A stretch of 18,572 nt of DNA, taken from contig JAJZLO010000014.1 in NCBI GenBank assembly GCA_021803405.1, positions 1 to 18,572 on the forward strand, read 5' to 3'. Positions 13,535 to 18,572 of this stretch are shown one piece after another (the stretch's first letter is position 1; the number at the start of each line of letters is the position of its first letter). Both the position numbers and the translations under genes were made by a program. The notes under the pieces are model-generated. The model did no database searches. It worked only from the letters and a program-made list of their open reading frames with translations, and was not told the DNA's origin. This DNA is from Microcaldota archaeon. Lineage in GTDB: Archaea > Micrarchaeota > Micrarchaeia > Micrarchaeales > CABMGC01.

Positions 13535-13867
13535 GTGAAAGAATATAGCATTTACAATGTAGATTTTGGCACGGGTAAGGGACATGAACAGAGTTATGCC
13601 AGGCCGGCTATCATATTCAAAGCTATACATGAATTGAACATGTGCTTAGTAATACCACTAACAAGCAACCTAGAACGCTTGAAGCTTCCTTATACTGCAC
13701 AGATAAACAGAACAAGCACAACAAACCTAAAAGAAGATAGTGTGGCTCTAGTATTTCAGTTAAGAGCCATATCTAATGATAGGATAATGGGAAATGAAAT
13801 AGGTAATCTAGATGACTTACAAGTAGGCAAGATTAAAACTATAATTAAAGATATGCTTGCAATTTAA
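13535..13867 (+). CDS. PemK/MazF-like mRNA interferase toxin
   Basis: This 110-residue protein follows the PemK/MazF barrel pattern. It has GHEQSYARPAII (16-27; Arg23 and Pro24 match the conserved RP), then CLVIPLTSN (37-45; Thr43 of the PLTS motif, a usual active-site residue), then LKEDSVALVFQLRAISNDRI (65-84) and IGNLDD. MazF proteins cut mRNA at short sequences and stop growth unless bound by an antitoxin. Here the usual MazE partner is absent and the upstream Panacea-like gene takes its place. The start is GTG; no alternative start precedes the conserved region, and GTGGGAT is just upstream. Both family-defining catalytic positions look intact, so the toxin is probably active. Confidence 0.87.
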   Translation: MKEYSIYNVDFGTGKGHEQSYARPAIIFKAIHELNMCLVIPLTSNLERLKLPYTAQINRTSTTNLKEDSVALVFQLRAISNDRIMGNEIGNLDDLQVGKIKTIIKDMLAI

Positions 13868-13894
13868 TATTGTGGCAAGGCTAAGTTGGTACTT

Positions 13895-14490
13895 ATGTAT
13901 GGTATAAACGAAAATGAAATTCAGAACCTCATGGATAAGTATAACAACGTTAGATGAGAGTTTAACAAGGTAGATATTATAACTAAATTACAACCCAAAC
14001 TTGAAAATATAAAGAAACTAGAATTATTGTTAGAATTTTTGAATGAAAAATCTGAGTATGTAACACAAAAAGAAATGGAAAAAAATTAAAAGATATGTTT
14101 GACTATAAGGTATTAAATTATGCAGTCGGTTTCCCTAATGAACTAGGATGGAGCTCATATAATGTTAGAAAACGGACTTCTTATCTTGCAGATATGTCAA
14201 TAATTACAGGATATAAACTTGTACAGGAATGGAGCCATCCTAAAGAAACAAAATATATTATCACAATACATGGTATCGAAGTACTGAACCAACTAAGAAA
14301 TTCTAGATATTCAAAAGATTTATTGATATCATCAAAAAGACTAGAAATATTGACAATTATTTTGATTATATTTACAGCGATACTTATTGCTACAAAACCG
14401 CTTTATGTTTCTTTAGACGTCTTAGTAATAGTAATATTCATATTTATATTATACTTCATTTTTATGAAAGTGTATAGAATGAAAAAATAA
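13895..14490 (+). pseudogene. Decayed winged-helix gene with C-terminal membrane anchor
   Basis: A frame opens at ATG 13895 (MYGINENEIQNLMDKYNNVR) and is cut by TGA at 13955-13957. It then continues in the same frame, EFNKVDIITKLQPKLENIKK..., to TAA at 14087-14089. One base back, across the A7 run 14079-14085, it flows into another frame (KKLKDMFDYKVLNYAVGF...) that runs to 14490. Joined, the product is close to 200 residues: a charged N-terminus, a winged-helix-like middle (VTQKEMEKK ... YNVRKRTSYLADMSII ... KYIITIHGIEVLNQL) and two TM helices near the C-terminus. Two lesions indicate decay. The part from ATG 14095 (131 residues) could still be translated alone. It lies 27 bases after the toxin gene and may once have belonged to that operon. 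Confidence 0.65.
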
Positions 14491-14558
14491 TAAAATTAGA
14501 AATAGGTATAAAATTTAGCACACTCTTTCTCAGCCCTTCTCCTTGCTAAAACTACATT

Positions 14559-14600
14559 AAAAAAAGGTAACATTTGGGGCTTCTTATATATAACCCCAAA
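14559..14600 (-). terminator. Probable terminator of the tRNA gene (hairpin plus T7)
   Basis: Reading the minus strand, TTTGGGG (14594-14600) pairs with CCCCAAA (14573-14579), and a run of seven T (14559-14565) follows. The structure begins 8 bases past the tRNA 3' end. The T-tract alone would suit archaeal termination. Confidence 0.5.
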
Positions 14601-14607
14601 CTAAGCA

Positions 14608-14719
14608 TGGGCCCGGTGAGATTTGAACTCACGACATCTGGCTATCTTACTTTTGATCAAACTTTATTTAAAAGTTTGGCTATAAGACCAGCGCTCTAAC
14701 CATGCTGAGCTACGAGCCC
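14608..14719 (-). tRNA. tRNA-Ile, anticodon UAU, with a 37-nt intron
   Basis: On the minus strand a full cloverleaf can be drawn. The acceptor stem is GGGCTCG/CGGGCCC (one G-U pair), the D stem GCTC/GAGC, the anticodon stem CTGGT/GCCAG, a 5-base variable loop, the T stem GTGAG/CTCAC with loop TTCAAAT, and discriminator A73; CCA is not encoded. The anticodon loop is C-T-TAT-A-A once an intron at 14644-14680 is removed from the canonical site after position 37. The junctions fit a bulge-helix-bulge: CTTA of exon 1 pairs with TAAG in the intron, flanked by 3-base bulges. Inside the intron CAAACTTT pairs with AAAGTTTG. Mature length is 75 bases. UAU would read AUA, a very common Ile codon in this window. 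Confidence 0.9.
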
Positions 14720-14746
14720 GAAACAAGTATATTTTAATATGAGTTA

Positions 14747-14758
14747 TTATATATAAAA
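14747..14758 (+). promoter_or_regulatory. TATA box of the SRP54 gene
   Basis: TTATATATAAAA is centred about 37 bases before ATG 14789. The predicted start near 14779 leaves a short leader with GTGA at 14781-14784. The opposing tRNA gene has its own AT-rich element (ATATTAAAATATA on the minus strand, about 14728-14740). Confidence 0.5.
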
Positions 14759-14788
14759 CTTACATATAACTTTGAGTATCGTGAAAAT

Positions 14789-16093
14789 ATGGATTTAGGA
14801 GAAGGATTAAGAAAGGCAATAGCTAAGTTGCAAGGTTCTACGATAATAGACTTAAAAACTATAAGGGAATTTAACAAGGAACTGCAACGAGTGCTCATTA
14901 CTTCTGACGTTGAGCTTAGCCTTGTTTCTGCATTCACAAAGAAAATAGAGGATGCAGCAATAAAGGAAAAGATACCAGAAGGGGTTAGTCCTAAAGATTA
15001 TATAACAAATATGGTTTATGAAGAGCTAGTAAAGCTTATGGGAAAAAGCTATGAGCCACAGATAAAGCCAAAGCGCATACTTATGCTCGGAATGTATGGT
15101 TCGGGAAAAACAACCAGCTCGGCAAAGCTTGCCAAATATTATCAAGATCGTGGCTTGAGTGTAGGACTAATATGCTGCGACGTAGCTAGACCTGCTGCTT
15201 ATGAACAGCTTGAGACCTTGGCAAAACAGGTAAATGCGGCATTTTTTGGGATTAAAGCAGAGATGGATGCAAGGAAAATATTAAAGGAAGGGCTTAAAGC
15301 GCTAAAAGACAGAAAGGTAATAATATGCGATTCCAGCGGCAGGAGCGCCTTTGATGAGTTATTGGTAAAGGAAATAAAATCTATTTCTGAAGAGCTAAAA
15401 CCTGATGAGAAGTTCCTTGTTATAAATGCCGATACAGGACAGGTAGCTGGAAAACAAGCTCTTGAGTTTAATGAGGCAGTAGGAATAACAGGAGTAATAG
15501 TAACTAAAATGGACGGCTCTGGAAGAGGTGGAGGAGCTCTGAGCGCGGTAAGCGCAGCTAAGGTAAATATAACCTTTATAGGTACAGGAGAGAAGATGAA
15601 CTCGCTTGAACTTTATAACTCCGAGAAGTTTGTTGGAAGACTGCTCGGAATACCAGATATAGAGTCGCTTATAAAAAACGTAAATGAAGCTATAAAAGAA
15701 GCTAACTTAAAACCCGAGGAGATTAACGCAGAGGAGCTTAATTTTGACACATTTTATTCTCAATTAAAAACAATGTCAAAGATGGGTCCGGTTAAAAATA
15801 TGTTAGGTATGATGGGCATGGCAGATGTACCTAAAAACCTAGTCGAACAAGGAGAAGAGAAGATGGCCAAGTATAAAGTCATAATAGGCTCTATGACGAA
15901 AGAGGAGCGTAAGAATGACAAGCTTTTAAGAGATCATAGCAGAATAACCAGAATAGCTAAAGGAAGCGGAACCCAAGAAAAGGATGTGAGAATGCTGATA
16001 AACGAGTTCAATAAAATGAAGAAGTTTTACGAGATGTTTAAAAACGACAGAAATGTAAAAAAGAATCTTTCAAAATTTATGAAAACAGGTTAA
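14789..16093 (+). CDS. srp54: Signal recognition particle protein SRP54 (Ffh homologue)
   Basis: This GTPase binds 7S RNA and signal sequences and targets ribosomes to the membrane. The N domain (1 to about 90) is followed by the G domain: G1 GMYGSGKT (101-108), DVARPAAYEQL (131-141, equivalent to the usual DTxRPAAxEQL), G3 DSSGR (181-185), G4 TKMDG (239-243) and FIGTGEKMNSLELYNSEKFVGRLLG (263-287). The methionine-rich M domain follows (about 315-434), with RITRIAKGSGTQEKDV (385-400) for RNA binding. The G3 motif departs from the nearly universal DTAGR. The length of 434 residues is normal. GTGA lies four bases before ATG. Confidence 0.96.
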   Translation: MDLGEGLRKAIAKLQGSTIIDLKTIREFNKELQRVLITSDVELSLVSAFTKKIEDAAIKEKIPEGVSPKDYITNMVYEELVKLMGKSYEPQIKPKRILMLGMYGSGKTTSSAKLAKYYQDRGLSVGLICCDVARPAAYEQLETLAKQVNAAFFGIKAEMDARKILKEGLKALKDRKVIICDSSGRSAFDELLVKEIKSISEELKPDEKFLVINADTGQVAGKQALEFNEAVGITGVIVTKMDGSGRGGGALSAVSAAKVNITFIGTGEKMNSLELYNSEKFVGRLLGIPDIESLIKNVNEAIKEANLKPEEINAEELNFDTFYSQLKTMSKMGPVKNMLGMMGMADVPKNLVEQGEEKMAKYKVIIGSMTKEERKNDKLLRDHSRITRIAKGSGTQEKDVRMLINEFNKMKKFYEMFKNDRNVKKNLSKFMKTG

Positions 16094-16125
16094 AAATAAA
16101 AGAAATCAAAAAAGAAAATGAGAAC

Positions 16126-16206
16126 CTATCTTCTCTTGCTCTTGCCTTTTTTTGAAGCCTTTGAAGTTTTTGTTGACTTCTTTGACTTCTTTGTCATTTT
16201 TTTCAT
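16126..16206 (-). CDS. Putative 26-residue, extremely basic small protein
   Basis: A minus-strand frame from ATG 16206 to TAG 16126-16128 encodes 26 residues, of which about 14 are Lys or Arg. The rest are mainly Ser, Thr, Ala and Gly (start MKKMTKKSKKS, end KKGKSKRR). There is no acidic or large hydrophobic residue apart from Met. GAGTGA lies six bases before the ATG, matching the ribosome-binding motif used elsewhere here. A TATA-like TTTAAATAAATAC is about 37 bases upstream on the same strand. The peptide resembles the basic tails of nucleic-acid-binding proteins. It is convergent with SRP54. No family is recognised. An overlapping minus-strand frame from the ATG near 16221 is also open but more ordinary. 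Confidence 0.5.
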   Translation of the reverse strand: MKKMTKKSKKSTKTSKASKKGKSKRR

Positions 16207-16525
16207 TTATTTCACTCGACATACAATACATACAGTATTTATTTAAATTAGTTTAAAGCATAGATTTACTTTATTAGCCTTTATAATACTAAAATAAATA
16301 TTTTTTATCTAAATAAAAGATATATTATTTGCATATACTTTTCATATACTATTAATACCGCAACCATTTGGTATAACACAAAATCCTATACAATAGAACA
16401 TGACATAAACAACCTTTTTATAAAATAGATAATATTTGTTTGATGAGTTATTGTAGTATACCACTCAAAATTCAGTTTTTCAAGAGATGTGCACCTTTAT
16501 AAATTTTCCAATACAATAATGATGT
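16207..16525. other. AT-rich intergenic region before the DRG GTPase gene
   Basis: No further gene is visible in these 319 bases. The left end holds the promoter-like sequence of the small basic ORF. The right end holds TTTATAAATTT (16496-16506), centred about 25 bases before ATG 16526, which fits a leaderless DRG transcript. An additional TATA-like TTTTTATAAAAT at about 16412-16423 has no open reading frame behind it; it may be chance or an upstream promoter. Confidence 0.5.
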
Positions 16526-17629
16526 ATGCCAGGACTAGAGGAAAAGCTTGAGGAGCTTAGAGAGGAGTACTCAAAAACAAGATACAACAAAGCCACTAAC
16601 AAGCACTTAGGTATACTTAGGAAAAAAATAGCTAAGATAAGAAAGGAGCTAAGCGAAAAAAAGGGCGGTGGCGGAGTAGGTTTTGCGGTAAAGAAAAATG
16701 GAGACGCTACAGTAGCGCTTGTAGGATTTCCTAATGCTGGAAAGTCTTCATTTTTAGGCATGGTCACAGATGCAGAATCAAAAGTAGCCGATTATGCCTT
16801 CACTACATTGACGGTAGTGCCTGGTATGCTAGAACACCATGGAGCAAATATACAAATTCTTGATGTTCCAGGACTTATAGAAGGTGCAAGCGTAGGAAAA
16901 GGAGGCGGAAGAAAGATAGTGAGCGTCATTAGAGTTGCGGACCTTATTGTTTTTATGATAGATATAAACTCTCCGATACAGCTCTACAAACTTCTTGACG
17001 AATTATATAGCTTGGATGTAAGAATAAATGTGAAAAGACCCAACATAAGAATAGAAAAACTTAAAGCAGGAGGCATAAATCTTGAACCAAACAAATACAA
17101 TGTTCCTGACAAAAGGAGCGTAGCTGAGATACTTAACGAATACAAAATATTCAATGCAAATGTTATATTTTATCAAAACGCTAATGCGGAAGACGTTTCT
17201 GATGTTCTTGACGAAACAATAACATACATAGACGCAATTGTGCTCCTAAACAAGATAGATATGGTAGATAAAGCGTATGCTGAAGGAATAAGAAAGGAGC
17301 TTGAAAAAACCTCAAAGATGAAGGTTGTTAGTATAAGCGCAGCAAAGGGCCTAAATCTTGAAGAAGCTAAAGATGCCATATTCTATAAACTTGATCTTAT
17401 GAGAATATATCTTAAGCCTAAACTAGGAAAACCAGATATGGAAAAGCCACTGATACTTAAAAATGGAAGTAGTGTTATGCAAGCTGCCAAGGTTCTACAC
17501 TCAAAACACGCATCTAGCTTAAAGTATGCTTATGTTACTGGCAAAAGCGTTAAGTTTGAGAACCAGAGAGTAGGCAAGGAGCACGAGCTTAAAGACCAAG
17601 ACATAATAACCTTAATATATGAAAAATAA
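16526..17629 (+). CDS. DRG/Rbg-family GTP-binding protein with C-terminal TGS domain
   Basis: This translation-associated GTPase belongs to the DRG (Rbg) branch of the OBG group, conserved in archaea and eukaryotes. It starts with the DRG-specific helical region LEEKLEELREEYSKTRYNKATNKHLGILRKKIAKIRKEL (4-42). It then has G1 GFPNAGKS (67-74), AFTTLTVVPG (91-100), G3 DVPG with the glycine-rich follow-on LIEGASVGKGGGR, the DRG insertion (about 150-230), G4 NKID (242-245) and the TGS domain (about 292-367, ending DQDIITLIYEK). The length of 367 residues matches the family. The TATA spacing suggests a leaderless transcript. The RNase P genes follow at once, so an operon is likely. Confidence 0.95.
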   Translation: MPGLEEKLEELREEYSKTRYNKATNKHLGILRKKIAKIRKELSEKKGGGGVGFAVKKNGDATVALVGFPNAGKSSFLGMVTDAESKVADYAFTTLTVVPGMLEHHGANIQILDVPGLIEGASVGKGGGRKIVSVIRVADLIVFMIDINSPIQLYKLLDELYSLDVRINVKRPNIRIEKLKAGGINLEPNKYNVPDKRSVAEILNEYKIFNANVIFYQNANAEDVSDVLDETITYIDAIVLLNKIDMVDKAYAEGIRKELEKTSKMKVVSISAAKGLNLEEAKDAIFYKLDLMRIYLKPKLGKPDMEKPLILKNGSSVMQAAKVLHSKHASSLKYAYVTGKSVKFENQRVGKEHELKDQDIITLIYEK

Positions 17630-17637
17630 TTGTTTTG

Positions 17638-18150
17638 ATGAAAAGCTATGATATTGTTAGAATGGAGGGCATAAGTGCAGTATTTTCCAATAAGCTAGGC
17701 TACAAGAAGATAATAGGCTCTTCTGAAATAAAGGTAAGCGATGCTCCAATAAATAATTCCAAAGATAGGTATATACTCATATCAGGCGATGAGAACTCGC
17801 TTAGAAAGGCTATGAAGGACAATATGTGCATAGGAGTATCAATAAAGGACAACACATTGATGAAAAAAAGTTTGGAGCAGCTACATGACTCCGAAAAATT
17901 GCTTTTTATAAACGGCTCATTAATTACAAGCTCTAGAAAAAACGAGCTCCCAAAAGTCGTCTACAAAGCCAGAAACTTGATAAGGAATGCGGTAATTTAT
18001 AAAACAAATACCTCTTTTGTTAGCCTTGCTAATGATTATGCCCACATAATGTCAGCTATGCAGCTAAAGGCCGTTGCTATGTTTATATGTGAAGATGAAA
18101 GGCTAACCAATAGATTACTAGCATCATTTGATTGGGATGATTATAAATGA
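17638..18150 (+). CDS. rnp3: RNase P protein component 3 (Rpp30, PHP-like barrel)
   Basis: This is a protein subunit of archaeal RNase P, which removes the 5' leader of tRNA precursors. The 170-residue sequence shows the Rpp30 pattern: a strand near the start (KSYDIVRMEG), alternating helices and strands, ITSSRKNELPKVVYKARNLIRNAVIYKTNTSFVSLANDYAHIMSAMQLKAVAMFICEDE, and a short C-terminal helix. It is shorter and more divergent than the usual 200 or more residues, so the call rests partly on context: the next gene is Pop5, and these two subunits form a complex and are often neighbours. ATG 17638 is 8 bases after the DRG stop; the TTG just before it is an unlikely start. Confidence 0.78.
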   Translation: MKSYDIVRMEGISAVFSNKLGYKKIIGSSEIKVSDAPINNSKDRYILISGDENSLRKAMKDNMCIGVSIKDNTLMKKSLEQLHDSEKLLFINGSLITSSRKNELPKVVYKARNLIRNAVIYKTNTSFVSLANDYAHIMSAMQLKAVAMFICEDERLTNRLLASFDWDDYK

Positions 18151-18476
18151 TAACAAAAAAGAAAAATCGTTATGTGTTGTTTGAGTGCACTGAAAAGTTA
18201 AGCGATGACATAATGGATATGTTTTATTCTTCTATAAATTCATTTATGGGTTCTGGTAGTTACTCTAATGCAAATATAAAGATACTCAAGGTATACTCAG
18301 AGAATATCTTTGCGCTTAGAGTTAATAGAGGGTATGAAAAACAGGTAATTCTAGCGTCTGCTTTCTCAAAGATAATGGATGGAAAGGTAGGATTTTACAC
18401 ACTTTTAACTTCAGGAGCCATAAATGTGCTTTCAAAAAAGGTACAGAGCATTAACTCTGATAAAAACATAGATTAA
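18147..18476 (+). CDS. rnp2: RNase P protein component 2 (Pop5)
   Basis: This 109-residue protein has the Pop5/Rpp14 pattern: RYVLFECTEKLSDDIMDMFYSSINSFMGSGSYSNANIKILKVYSENIFALRVNRGYEKQVILASAFSKI, then VGFYTLLTSGAINVLSKK, where TSG with the following helix matches the SGT motif of the family. Pop5 pairs with Rpp30 and helps activate the RNase P catalytic RNA. Its ATG overlaps the stop of the Rpp30 gene (ATGA), showing translational coupling and supporting both identifications. The ribosome-binding site GGATGAT lies within the preceding gene. Confidence 0.85.
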   Translation: MITKKKNRYVLFECTEKLSDDIMDMFYSSINSFMGSGSYSNANIKILKVYSENIFALRVNRGYEKQVILASAFSKIMDGKVGFYTLLTSGAINVLSKKVQSINSDKNID

Positions 18477-18546
18477 TATATTTTTTTATACCAAACTTAA
18501 TAAAAATATTAGAAAGCTATTTTCTATATTCTTTATTGGTGAATTA

Positions 18547-18572
18547 ATGAACATAAGTGAATTGAAAGCAGG
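18547..18572 (+). CDS. Start of a further gene, cut by the window end; perhaps OB-fold (RPA-like)
   Basis: Only eight codons are visible, MNISELKA. GGTGA at 18538-18542 sits four bases before the ATG, a strong ribosome-binding site by local standards. The opening resembles the start of archaeal replication protein A/OB-fold single-strand DNA-binding proteins (ISELKxG), but eight residues cannot settle it. A TATA-like element (TTTTTTTATACC, about 18480-18492) lies too far upstream for a leaderless start. Confidence 0.4.

Noticed and set aside
14074..14100. Programmed -1 frameshift at the A run as the normal way to make the winged-helix membrane protein
   Set aside because: The upstream in-frame TGA would still stop translation, so decay is the simpler reading; kept only as an alternative.
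16411..16495. Orphan TATA-like element followed by TTGATGAG, considered as a C/D-box sRNA gene
   Set aside because: No CTGA D-box lies at suitable distance and no closing stem is evident.
1..18572. CRISPR arrays, insertion-sequence ends, transposase or integrase genes
   Set aside because: No regularly spaced repeats, terminal repeats with duplications, or recombinase motifs were found.

Overview
The window looks like chromosomal DNA of a low-GC archaeon. The gene content is purely archaeal: a proteasome beta subunit, the KH/beta-CASP termination nuclease aCPSF1 (FttA), SRP54, a DRG-type GTPase, and the RNase P proteins Rpp30 and Pop5. Promoters are TATA-box type. Many genes have a short GTGAT/GGTGA ribosome-binding site just before the start, and some appear leaderless. 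Several proteins are short, ATA is very common for Ile, and an intron-containing tRNA-Ile carries the anticodon UAU. A small-genome DPANN lineage (ARMAN-like: Parvarchaeota or Micrarchaeota) would fit, but this is inference.

Layout. 1-4.8 kb: psmB and aCPSF1 on the plus strand, facing pyruvate kinase and an unknown all-helical protein on the minus strand. 4.85-9.75 kb: a DrrA/DrrB-type ABC exporter behind a palindromic operator candidate, a 2-Cys peroxiredoxin, a four-TM protein with a degenerate phospholipase-D-like domain, and an M16 zinc peptidase. 9.75-11.5 kb: a small HxlR-like regulator divergent from a VOC (glyoxalase-like) gene, then two tandem BofA-like membrane proteins. 11.6-14.5 kb: an accessory stretch next to the tRNA gene. 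It holds a minus-strand three-gene operon (Hjc/Mrr-like PD-(D/Q)xK nuclease, unknown HH/DD protein, small two-TM protein), a plus-strand three-gene operon (winged helix, Panacea/SocA/YwgA-like protein, PemK/MazF-like toxin), and a decayed winged-helix membrane gene with one nonsense codon and one frameshift. 14.6-18.57 kb: tRNA-Ile(UAU), SRP54, a tiny very basic ORF on the minus strand, then DRG GTPase-Rpp30-Pop5, and the first codons of a further gene.

How the parts relate. The flanks are housekeeping: protein turnover, RNA 3'-end formation and transcription termination, RNase P, protein targeting and glycolysis. The central blocks look like envelope or stress functions (exporter, peroxiredoxin, peptidase, VOC protein). 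The 11.6-14.5 kb stretch is the main accessory region. Its best candidate system is the wHTH/Panacea-like/MazF-like module, probably a toxin-antitoxin locus. All functions are read from motifs by eye; no search was run.
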